A stretch of DNA of 64,000 nt from Odiellus spinosus (taxonomy: Eukaryota > Arthropoda > Arachnida > Opiliones > Phalangiidae). The translations under genes and the position numbers were made by a program. Below are positions 54,374 through 64,000 of this stretch, one piece after another. The stretch's first letter is position 1; each line of letters begins with the position of its first letter. The notes beneath the pieces were generated by a model, which had not been told where the DNA came from, did no database searches, and was given only the letters and a program-made list of their open reading frames with translations. The stretch spans positions 19,555,434 through 19,619,433 of the forward strand of contig OY987227.1 in assembly GCA_963920705.1 (NCBI GenBank). The letters are read 5' to 3'.

Positions 54374-57055
54374 GGCTACGTTCACCGTGGTAGAGACATC
54401 CGTTTTGTCGTTGCTGTAACAGTTATGGTGTTATATACTATACTTAGAACTAAAGCGTTGAATTTTTTTTTTTGAAAAACGTCATAAAACTCTGGGAATA
54501 CAGTACCAATACCCATGGACCAACAACAAAGAGAAGCCAATGTTTCAATACTTCTAAACGATTTATGTTTAAAAGCTAGTTTTATTATGTTATTCAAGAG
54601 TCCTGATGTTTAGGTATTAGTTTCTTCACGTTTTATTGCTTGATATGAGTTTAGTTGGTGAAAGCAATAGACCAAAGGTTATGCTCAAAGTATTCTTCGC
54701 TTCTGAAATTTCACACTTTCTGAAATGTGTGATTTTTTAAACCAACGCGCGCGCAAGTTGACGTCACGTAAAATTTCTCCAGAGCCATGGACAACTAAGT
54801 TGGCAGTCACAATAGTGAAAACGTGCCTTAAGTCCTAGATCGTAAATAGCCTGGAGCCAAAAAAAGGCAACTTCATTTTGTTGCGCGTGTTAAATTAAGA
54901 TAAATTGAAGTTGTCTATTGTCGCGTCAATCGATTCACATAGCGGAAGCAGAAACGGTGCATACCTTTGTGTTGGAAAATACATTAAGCCGTAGCCTACA
55001 ATTGCTTCAGTATGTGTTGCTAAAAGCGGCATGCCCTACAATTAGTGGCCCAAGATATCAGAAAGCGAGTTACTTCGTTATTCGGTATATACCTACCCTG
55101 CTACAGGGCACAAACTCCGATCACTAAAAATTTAACCCTAATGACATCTTTCTGGACATTAAAAATATATAATATGACTATATCGAATTCATAATTTGTT
55201 TTTTTTGGATCGTAATATAAAATCTGGATTCAGAAGTGAGATTTCCTCTTTAAAATGGGCGGATATGTTTGATGCGCGGAGGTGCAACGCGTGAGGATCT
55301 GCGTTAAAACCATGTCCAAGGCCTAACAATTTGATAATTATAAGTTTAAAATTATAGTAAGCTTTATCACCATACTGCCATTAAAATTCTAACGTTTAAT
55401 ATTTTATGATCCAAGATCATCTAAGTAATTCTGGTTTGAAATAATTTCACGAAAATAAACTAATTCATTATCACGCTACATGGTACCGAAGTACGATGGT
55501 AATCGCCAATAGCCTGTATACAAAACATGTATAATGTATAATTTGGCAATATCATATTGCCTTATGACTTTAGAATCAAAACAAAATAAAAATTTGACCT
55601 AAGCCGTTGTAAATTTCGAAGCACTTAATTTTGCATAAAATAGTAGAATTAATTAACTAGATTATATCCGAGGTACTCAAGTTGAACACCGTTTGTTTTT
55701 GGTTTTCGTTAGGCCCTAAATTCAAGACCGCTTTCCGCGTAACCGTGTTTACTCATTGCGGCAGACGAATACCAAGAAAAGTTTAAACGAGATGAAGTTT
55801 AAAACTTACCATATTTCTTTAAGACTGTTTATTCGCACATAATCCTTGTATATTCGAGGATTTAAGGATCAAATATAAACTCTAGAATATTCGCGTTTTG
55901 CTCTCCCGAACACAAGCGAAGTTAACGAACGCGAAACACCTTCCTCGCAGACTCGCTACGCTCCGACCCTCCGAGGCCAATGTCAGAGCAAAGGCCCGCA
56001 GATATCCAGTCGCCCGCCTAAAAAGCAAAAGATTTTTGTCCAACAATGGAGTAGATTTGGTGATCGGCGTGTGTGCACATCGTTTCCATTTTATATCAAC
56101 AGTTTTAAGAATTATAGATAATAATTAATAACAGTAGTAGTTTAATCGTTAAATTCGTTTTGTTAGCTACATGGTGGAAAAATCGGATAATCATTATACG
56201 TCAAGTGAAAGCTTCTAAACTGATTTATACGTATTATGTGTTTAGCCTTGGTCATTGATAAATAACCATGCACGTTATTTAAGTGGTCGCCATCTTTGGT
56301 AACCTTCTCAATTTGAACTAAAATGGTATGTTACGTACTCTTATTTTTTGTCTATTATTTCATTAATGCGAATTAGCGAGTAAAAATTGGCGAAGTAATT
56401 TTAATTACTCTCGGCTTCTATGATATGAGAATACTATTCCCCCAAGTTTAATATAATGTTTCTATTTAAACGTGGAAAATAAACCTAGTTGTACGTTAGG
56501 AAGCCTAACTTAAGGGGTAATGGAAAGAATAGATCGATTCTAAAGCTTTGATAATATTTGTAATCGCGCTTTTAATTGCTTTAATTCGTTTTTTAAAAAT
56601 AGTTTAGATAGTAAAGTACTTAAGTTGACGGATTTATTTGGAAAAAAAACACTCGCTCAAGCCCAGACTTCAACGCCCTTTTGACTAAGGCTTAAATATT
56701 TAAGAACATGGCGTTCAATCTCACCATGACTCAGCTCGCGAAGTCGTCGCAAAGGCTCTAGGCCTAAGGATTTAATCTGATTTAGGCCTAAATATGAATA
56801 AAATTATACCGCTTGGTCTCAAATCGTAAATAATTATAATTAGTGGAATCTTTACTCCGAGTATGCTAAAAACTAAAGGTTTGTCATATCATCAGACGTA
56901 GGCTATAATTGCCGACTTTTAAATCTTGAGAGAGGCTCTTTAGAGAAAATGATTATCATGCTTAGAATTTTACAGTATGCAAAACTTTCACTAACATTAA
57001 GCCCCCTAATTGGTACCCTTAAACCCAAAAATAACTGAACATAGGGCGAAAGTAT

Positions 57056-57420
57056 CTAATAGAGTAGTACAGGACGGAAATAAGCACAAGTCACTGGACA
57101 TTGTCGCATAACTTTTTGTTTTTGAGAGGGGGGGTCACTGGACATTTGTCCAATAAGAAAATGTACTAATTAATACATGAAATCTAGCCATGTCTGGTAA
57201 TTTTTTTTAAATGTCCGATAATTTTTGAATTTTGTAAGGGTGGGCTACTTAACATTTGCCCAATAAGAAAATTTTCTTATTTCCGTCCTGGGAGTAGTGG
57301 CGTTTACCACGTGACTAGACGTCACAGAACTGAATGTTAAAAATGCGCCCAGCAGAGGGTAAAAAATAAGGCGAGGGAGCGGTTTAACAAAACCCCACCT
57401 AAATGCCACTACTCTATTAT
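57056..57420. mobile_element. Short TIR element, TAATAGAGTAGT ends
   Basis: TAATAGAGTAGT on the left and ACTACTCTATTA on the right are exact inverses. A second inverted pair, ACAGGACGGAAATAAG (57070-57085) against CTTATTTCCGTCCTG (57278-57292), lies within. Between them a phrase like GTCACTGGACATTTGTCCAATAAGAAAAT recurs three times, diverging. Confidence 0.65.
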
Positions 57421-57509
57421 GTCTGAACTTATCTAATGAAGTGGGCTAAGCATAAGATCTGGTCGCCGTTTTTGGGAGCTATAAAGGTTTATCCACTCTC
57501 CTTCGGCCT

Positions 57510-58650
57510 ATATTAGGTTTTTATTTTTGTGATATTCTTTTTAAAAAAATCTATATTTTTTACTAAATTAAAGTAACCTTGATGATTTACTATGGTTAGT
57601 TAGGGTAAGTTTGGACACATCTAAGTTTGGACACTTTTACAATTCTAATTGTCACTACCATCTGGTACTTAAATGGTCCGGCAACTCGGTAATTCGATTT
57701 AGCCCTACACATAAGCTTTCCAAAAAAAAAAAATAAAACAAGTTCGTTGGAAAATAGAGGACAAATATGGAAGTATGCGAACTTTTCATAATTAAACTTC
57801 CTAAAATTTGAGGAATGTTCATCTCATACTTGTTTTAAATAAGATCTCTTTTCTTTTCTGTCGATTAGAGTGGTTATCGGCTTGGAATTATAGTAGATTT
57901 AATCATTATATTTCGATTCATAACCTTAAAACTTGCCTTTTTTTCTAACAGGCTTATGGGGTGGCTAAGTTTGGACAGTAAGGAAACTCTTAAACTTTGA
58001 ATTTTAAATTCCTTTATCCGGGGTATATTTTATGTTAACTAAAGTCTATTAAACCACTATGGAGTAAGAGGAAACCAGATGACGTATGGGTGATATGAGA
58101 AGAAAGACATTGAAAGCCAGTCTTTTAATTCGATTTGTCCTTTATGCACTGAATCTGAACAGTGAAGCTAATTAGCAGATTTTTTTTTTTTTTTTTTTCA
58201 AGTTATTTGAAAGTGTACCTCTAGGGAACAATACACGAAAAATAAGTTTTGAATCAATTTTATTTTTTTTTGTTCTTTTTTTTTTGCAATAAAAAAAGCA
58301 TTGTCCAAAGTTAGTCCTATGCTGTCCAAAGTTTGACGACCCCCGTCCAATCTTTCCCTACTTTGTCCAATCTTAGGGGTGTTAAGTTACATTAGAAAAA
58401 TGATTATAAGCTAAATTTAACTGTTTATAAAATTGAAAAAAACCTTAGGAATCTCATAAAGAACGTCTAAGTGAGGTTTCCTTAAGGTTTCGTTCTTCTG
58501 TCATGTGTAATAAATGCAGGGGGACTAGATTTCCAAAAAGTGTCCTAACTTAGCCAAGCTCACACTATACTAGGTTTTTATTTTTGTGATATTCTATTTA
58601 AAAAAAATCTATATTTTTTACAAAATTAAAGTAACCTTAATGATTTACTA
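57510..58650. repeat. About 970-bp block flanked by 83-85 bp direct repeats
   Basis: 57510-57592 and 58566-58650 are about 93% identical in the same orientation (TAGGTTTTTATTTTTGTGAT...GATTTACTA). The interior repeats the word TAAGTTTGGACA in direct orientation (57605, 57621, 57962) and its inverse (GTCCAAAGTT, GTCCAATCTT, GTCCTAACTTAG) towards the right end. It could be a TIR transposon inside a duplicated segment, or a tandem duplication interrupted by an insertion. Confidence 0.6.
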
Positions 58651-58712
58651 GACAACTTCAACTTAACTCAAATCCCATGGAGTTTACATGTGCGGTAAGT
58701 TGAAGTTGTCTG
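58651..58712. repeat. Perfect 16-bp inverted repeat beside the direct repeat
   Basis: AGACAACTTCAACTTA and TAAGTTGAAGTTGTCT pair exactly across about 29 bp. AAATTGAAGTTGTCT recurs singly near 54903, so this is a dispersed motif. Confidence 0.7.
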
Positions 58713-58737
58713 TCAACCTGAATACTTTCAAAAATGG

Positions 58738-58838
58738 CGGTATGGGAGGAGCTCAGCAAACTCCTCCCTAAACGCAACTAGTCTATGGTTCTTAATCTTA
58801 AAGTTAAAGTGCCCAAATATTCGCGTTGCTATTACTGG
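58738..58838 (+). other. Probable 5' UTR exon of the gene at 59142
   Basis: The sequence ends in ATTACTG|GTAAGTCC, a near-consensus donor at 58839. A matching acceptor, CTATTTCTAG, ends at about 59083. Joining them removes a 245-bp intron and leaves a short leader before the ATG at 59142. The exon's left edge (transcription start) is not determined. Confidence 0.45.
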
Positions 58839-59141
58839 TAAGTCCATTTTATTCGTGTTTATATATTTTTGTTGTGATAGTGAGAAATGACTCGGGATTT
58901 AAGAAAAAATTATATGTATATATTAATAAATGTTATCCCATTGTTGATAAAATTAGTTATTGCGAGTTTAACTTGTGTAAAATGACCCTCGTCATTCTGA
59001 CCTTTTTGAAACTAACGCCTAATTTAAACTTACCTAGCTTTATCTTTTGGCTTGGCACTACATTGGCCTTTTCTATTTCTAGCAGGGATATTAGTGGTGT
59101 GTGAAAACATGTAACTGGTGCTTAAAAACTTGCATTTGTAA

Positions 59142-62100
59142 ATGCAAATAATGTTAAAACAAACCTCACCGAACGTAATGCCAAAAGAGAAAGCCTCGAG
59201 GATAAAACAGTCTGGGAAGTCCGAGAAAGGGACTGGTGAAAAAAAATTATTAAATAACGAGAAGATTTCTCCTTCGACGCGTTTGAATCCGGTTGTAATA
59301 CTAGACCGTTTGCCTGCAAAATATACAGTCTCCAATACTTCTCCACTTTTGCGTACTTCGAACGGCAAGCAATGTAAATCCGCCACCAAGAATCGCGGCA
59401 AAAAAAATGACACTTTTTGTCGGGCAAACTCGTGGAACGAGGCTGACGAAGAATGGTCTAACGAAGGCTCATTGTCTGAAGAAGCTTCCTCATTTATAAA
59501 CCGTTTAGCCTCGGAAGGAGAGGAAGGTCAAAAGCGCCAAGATGAACCCGAAGTCGATGTCATCGATGGTGTGAAATTCCTGAGTTTCTTGCATGAACCG
59601 GACACCCAAGAGTTTTCTTGTTTCCATCCCTTTTACCATCCGTTCTTTTCAGATTGCAACTCTGAAAATTCGTTAGAGGAATCTTTTAACGAAGACTATA
59701 AACAAAAAATTATACCCACCAAAACTAGAGACATTACTCAAATTAAGGGTTGGCGCAAAAAGTTGTTCGGTAATTGCAACGAGTACGGTATGCAATCGGA
59801 AGAAAGTCACGAGAGCGAGCCCACGCCCGACCTCAAGGCCCACGACGACTATGACGACAATCCTTCCTTCAAAGACATATACGAATCAGACCACGATAAC
59901 CTTGACGATTTTTACCCCGCTCCCGGTACTTGCGACGAGGGAGAGATAATTTTCGACGACGTGGAAGAAGAAACTGTTAAAGATACCGAGGCGAAGAACA
60001 ATTTTGACGATGAAACAATGCGTAGTCACTTCGAACTATCCAAAGTGGAGTCCAAAGCCGCCAACGCCGAATCAGCTTTCCAGAGCAAAGGGCTCGAAGA
60101 GTTTTTGGGAACAAAGAGCGAGTTGCGAATCGGTCTTCTTTCACAATACGACCCCAACGTCAAAGTGATCGAGAAGGATAGTCCCATCTTGGCGGTTGGG
60201 ACTCTAAAGAAAGATGACTATGTGCCTCCCTGGAAAAAGATGATGGAGAGACAAAGGAAGAGAATGGAGTTGCTGGCGGCCAGTAAAAATAAACGCAAAG
60301 AAAACGCGGATACGAAGAATGTCGAAGTTAAACCAAAAGATACTTTACAGACTGAACTGGGCAACAAGATAGTCTGGTTGGACGATGACAGCGAATCGGA
60401 CGAAGTCGATAAGCCCAGTGAAAATGTTTTACCCGTCCAGGTGAGTGAAAAATTCGAGGATAACAAAAGTTTTCAACACGAACCGAAAAACTTAGAGGAG
60501 TCGGCTACCTCAGAAGACCAAATTGAAGAAGATCAAGCCCATTCTAAAACAGGAAATTCACCGGAGGCTCCCATACTTGAAGCGCATGAAATTAAGATCG
60601 AGCCTTGTTTCGAAGAATCGACGAAGGAAAACGACGCGAAAGAATCTAATAGCAAAAAAGAATCCAAGAAAAAAAGAGCTATGAACCAAAACAATAGTCC
60701 CAACAGTTCTAGAGCCAAAAGAGAAAAGAAACTATCATGGAAAATGTTAAGTAGCTTGGAAATGGATGAAAAATTAAAAGAAGTATGTGAAGAAAAGAAA
60801 ACCAAACACAAATCTCCGCGCACCAAGACACCAGGAGTTGAAGAACCAATTAGAATATCTCTTAAACATTCGCCCGATCGTTCATCATGGGTCATTAACA
60901 ACGTCATCTCAGAAAGTGACTTTTCCGATCAGCAGTCAAAACGACGCCGAAAAATTCGCAACTACTCGTTTGTTTTCTTCACGGAAGACGGCGTCTTTAA
61001 GGACAAACTTCCCGATTACGATATCGTGAATAAAACGGTGTGGTCGCGAAGTAAAATTTTAGAAAAAGAACTGGTTCAGTTTCTGGCTGAATGGCGAAAC
61101 CCGCTCGTGTTCATCGATTCTCTTCAACGTTACGAATGTAAAACTGACATTGACGAAGTCTTTCCAGACCTGACGGAAGAGGATACCTTAATGGCTTGCC
61201 AGGCTCTCAATCGGTTGCAAAGCTCCCCAGTGACAACAACTACTGCAAAGATAAACGTACCCGCGCCCATCCTTTACCCCAAGTTAACCAACTATTCGGA
61301 GCTGACCAAGAAGAAGGTTTCGCGGTTCGAACAGCTGCAGAACTCTTTGAAGTTCATGGACTTAGATCCTTCTTTAATTCCCCAGCTGAAAGAAGATTCT
61401 TCTACAGCTGGTGTCATTCCCACTGAACAGAATAGAACTAAAAGAAAACCAAGTAAAACCCATCTAGGTACTGAGTATGAAAAATTATCCAATGACGAGG
61501 ATACCCTCAGTGTTTTAGATCCTGATGATCCAGAATTAAATTTGGGTCTATCAACGGTGAAGCGAAAGAAAATAGCCGAAAATAATTCCCCTCTCTCGCA
61601 AAAAGATTCACCAATTGTTCGACACAGTACCGCGGCTAAAGAAAAAAATGGCCAACCAATAGTTCTGGAAGATTCCAACTCCAGCGACGAAACGAACAAA
61701 GATGGAAAATTGGTCACAAAAGAATTAACAGTCGAAGTACCCTCTAGTTCGAGCGACGATTCGAGTCGATCCCAAGAACCACTGCGGCCACAAACTGTTC
61801 CTATAGTAACGGAACAACAACCAGTCGTTGAAAAGAACCACAGCACGACCGACGAGATAATTGAAATACCTACTCCAAAGACGGTGGAACAGGCGAAGAG
61901 TGACGAGGAAGTGGCTGTTGTTTTCAAGAAACGTCCCCCGAAAGATCCCACGAAGAAACGCAAGAGACACAATCGCGAACTTCAAAAGACCTTGATTTTG
62001 AAATCTTTCCGACAAGTCATCTCGGGTAACACAGTCTTAAAGTCGTTCATCGTCGCTAATACCAACATCACTTCGAAAGCCAAAGACAATATGAGTTTGG

Positions 62101-64000
62101 GCTTGTGCGCGGTGGGTCTGACCTTAAACAAAGGACCTGACGTTAAGAACGACATTTTTCTTCTTTACGGGAGAATCAACGATCAGATGTACAACGAGGC
62201 CGTTAAAAAAAGCTTCTACGAAGAACAGCACGGCATTGAGACGCACCATACCGTGGTTCCAATCGTTTTGGAAATCACCAAAGCCGCTATGAAGTCTAGC
62301 AACGACTTGAAGCTAGTCCGGATCCCCCTGAAGGGCAGGGCCCTTATAGATAACCAGTTGGAAAGCGTGCCTTTGATGATATACCCGGTAGCGACCAAGC
62401 CGCCGGACGAAGACCTGGTCGAATACTCTAAAAACAACGAAAACCCTATTGCTGGGATTTCGTCCGAAGTTGTTAAAGTTCCGGAACAAGCTGTAACTGC
62501 GAGTCATTCGACGAGACCTAATGACGTTAGTATTCTTAAGGAAGTACGAAGACCCCAACCGGAAAAAATAACCCTATCGTCGGGCGGCGAAGAATCGCCC
62601 AAAAAGAAATGCAAGGTTACTACTTCCGTCGTACGAAGTAAAAGAATGGTCGACAAGGAAGACGAAGTAGACATTTTATCGCGATCGGACGAAGAAACGT
62701 CGGTTCGACAACCTATTAGGCCGCCCCATACCAAAAAAGCCAAATTTATGGCTCTTAATAGAACCGAACCAATCAGGCGAATAGACGAAAAGGTTTTACC
62801 TCGTCTCAAACCTAGACCGAATCTTATTAAAAATGATACGTTACTCGACTTAGTATCGAAGTCCTTTAAGCAGCCAACCACACCTTTACCTAATAAGCAG
62901 ATGCAAGCGAATCCTCCCGTATTCACGGGTACCTTTGGCGCCAGCAGGGCCCTGGCTACTTTGAAAACCTTCGCCGAAGAAAAAAAGAAAACTGCTCAGC
63001 CGTTTTTGTCCCCCAAGGTTAGTCGATCTTTTATTAGATCGATTCATTGGTGATAATTATTATTAATTAAAAGACGGATACTTCACGGCTGTTATTTTAA
63101 ACTTTTTATTTTATTTTTATTTTTTAGGACCGATTATCCAATGGAAAGGAAGTTTCTTTGATCAAGGCTATTCTCTCAGATCAGAATAATGGTAAGTTTT
63201 TAATCGTAAATACGCCTTGCTATTCAACGTCGGGCCTTTAATTTTTTTTTATTTTTATGGCTAGGCTCAAAGAAGGACTTGAAGCTTTTAACTACGAAAC
63301 AATTATCAGAGATATCCGAAATTGTGGATTCAGTACAACCGACAGAACCTGTAGACCCCAATTGCGATCACGAGTTACGTTCGGCTGCGGAAGCCGCGTG
63401 GCAAATAGTCGGGCCTTGCATAGTAAGAAGAGTCAAATTGCGAAATGGCAACGTTGTCTACGTGTACAAATCTTGTCAGGCGCAGCAGATGCCAGGCTTT
63501 TCCTCCTCGACTCAACAACAGAATTTTTCCACACGTCCCCCCATCATGATTGGCGGCGACGCTCAGTCTCGCCATAGACAACTATCTTCTCAATCGAAGG
63601 AAGAACTAGTCAAGTCCTTTACGATCAGAAATAAATCTGTGAAATCGGGCCCTAGCCCCGTTGTAACTCCAATTGGACCCTGCATCGGTGCTGGTATCAA
63701 GATTATCAGTCCACCAGTTCGCGGCACGACGATATCCGCCTCGGAAGCGAGTAAAACGATCGTTCGGCCTACTTATGAGACTAACCAAAACTTGGTTAGA
63801 CCAAACATTCATCAGGATTTGGGCTCTCCCCAGTGTTCCAATCTAGGGTCCCCCATCAAAGTCCTACCCTCTCCACCATACCCCAGAGTTGAAAACGTTT
63901 CCCTGACGAAACCGCCCTTGTACCCCATCCAATCCCCTCCACCTTACTCCAGAATTGAAAATGCTTCAATGACGAAACCACCCTTAACTAATGCCCAACC
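59142..64000 (+). CDS. Large charged, probably nuclear protein, unrecognised (3' end outside window)
   Basis: I do not recognise this gene. Exons 59142-63017, 63128-63191 and 63265-64000 (still open) join in frame, giving over 1550 residues. The ATG is preceded directly by an in-frame TAA. The first 3.9 kb has no intron. Much of it is disordered and rich in Glu/Asp/Ser/Lys, with basic nuclear-localisation-like clusters (KKESKKKR, QSKRRRKIR, PTKKRKRHNR). Two stretches look folded: about 607-700 (NYSFVFFTEDGVFKDKLPDYD...FLAEWRNPLVFID) and about 942-1080 (LILKSFRQVISGNTVLKSF...VPLMIYPVA). A basic helix-like block YVPPWKKMMERQRKRME lies near residue 360. A third compact stretch, AAEAAWQIVGPCIVRRVKLR, follows intron 2. 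The visible end has two 22-residue Pro-rich repeats, one containing the WW-domain ligand PPPY. A chromatin or transcription role is only a guess. Confidence 0.75.
63867..63998 (+). repeat. Two 66-bp in-frame coding repeats (22 residues, Pro-rich)
   Basis: Copy 1 (63867-63932) encodes PSPPYPRVENVSLTKPPL..., and copy 2 (63933-63998) encodes SPPPYSRIENASMTKPPL.... They match at most positions, including RxEN and TKPPL. More copies may follow beyond the window edge. Confidence 0.7.

Larger units (their letters stand above)
53471..58737. other. Intergenic region with several repeat elements
   Basis: A leader exon of FBXL6 probably lies within about 53480-53700, since an acceptor CATTCACAG sits just before its ATG. 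Beyond that I find no gene. The region holds a MITE at 54224-54373, a TIR element at 57056-57420 and a direct-repeat-flanked block at 57510-58650. A slightly GC-richer stretch (55890-56130) is open in one frame but matches nothing I know. Confidence 0.4.

Noticed and set aside
56270..56331. ATG directly followed by GTATGT, like a ribosomal-protein first exon
   Set aside because: I could find no downstream exon that continues it within the next kilobases.
59030..62926. Many minus-strand ORFs opposite the large gene
   Set aside because: They are shadow frames of the 59142 coding exon. Their translations are low-complexity Ser/Phe/Leu.

Overview
This is eukaryotic, AT-rich DNA, almost certainly from an arthropod and probably an insect. 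The evidence is compact introns (commonly 58-95 bp, with GTAAGT-type donors), single-copy animal genes in short exons, a pickpocket-type DEG/ENaC channel, and dense small foldback transposons. I cannot name the order or species from the sequence. There are no prokaryotic operons, CRISPR arrays or phage features.

Ten genes can be modelled with phase-consistent splice sites. In order they are: a heparan sulfate 3-O-sulfotransferase (+, 12483-14288); ATRAID (-, 20257-22346), which lies in exons too short for simple ORF calling; PSMD9 (+, 22759-23367); TMEM68 (-, 24702-27006); a pickpocket-like channel in about 14 exons (+, 29241-33913); mitochondrial ribosomal protein uS2m/MRPS2 (+, 34163-35061); B4GAT1-like glucuronyltransferase (-, 39787-41224); ZNF330/NOA36 (+, 43107-45036); FBXL6 (-, 50176-53470); and a large, highly charged protein I do not recognise (+, from 59142 and running off the window). 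The genes do not form a pathway. They are unrelated housekeeping, membrane and nuclear genes. Two share matrix or glycan themes (HS3ST acts on heparan sulfate, B4GAT1 on matriglycan of dystroglycan). ATRAID and PSMD9 are head to head, 412 bp apart.

Layout: 1-12.4 kb is gene-poor, with a 702-bp foldback transposon, a 40-bp satellite and a possible 5' UTR exon of the sulfotransferase. 12.5-14.3 kb is HS3ST. 14.3-20.2 kb is repeats, including a 22-bp satellite. 20.2-35.1 kb is a gene-dense block of five genes with transposon-filled gaps. 35.1-39.8 kb is repeats. 39.8-45.0 kb holds B4GAT1 and ZNF330, separated by a long terminal-inverted-repeat structure containing a near-perfect 25-bp satellite. 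45.0-50.2 kb is empty. 50.2-53.5 kb is FBXL6. 53.5-58.7 kb is repeats. 58.7-64 kb is the unknown nuclear-type protein.

The most distinctive feature beyond the genes is a family of TTAA-flanked elements with AGGG...CCCT ends (at least six copies), which looks like non-autonomous piggyBac-type elements. I found no clear new biological system. The best candidates for follow-up are the unrecognised protein at 59142, the altered DEG/ENaC channel, the satellite inside the TIR structure beside ZNF330, and a perfect DR1 site overlapping an E-box at about 3.6 kb.
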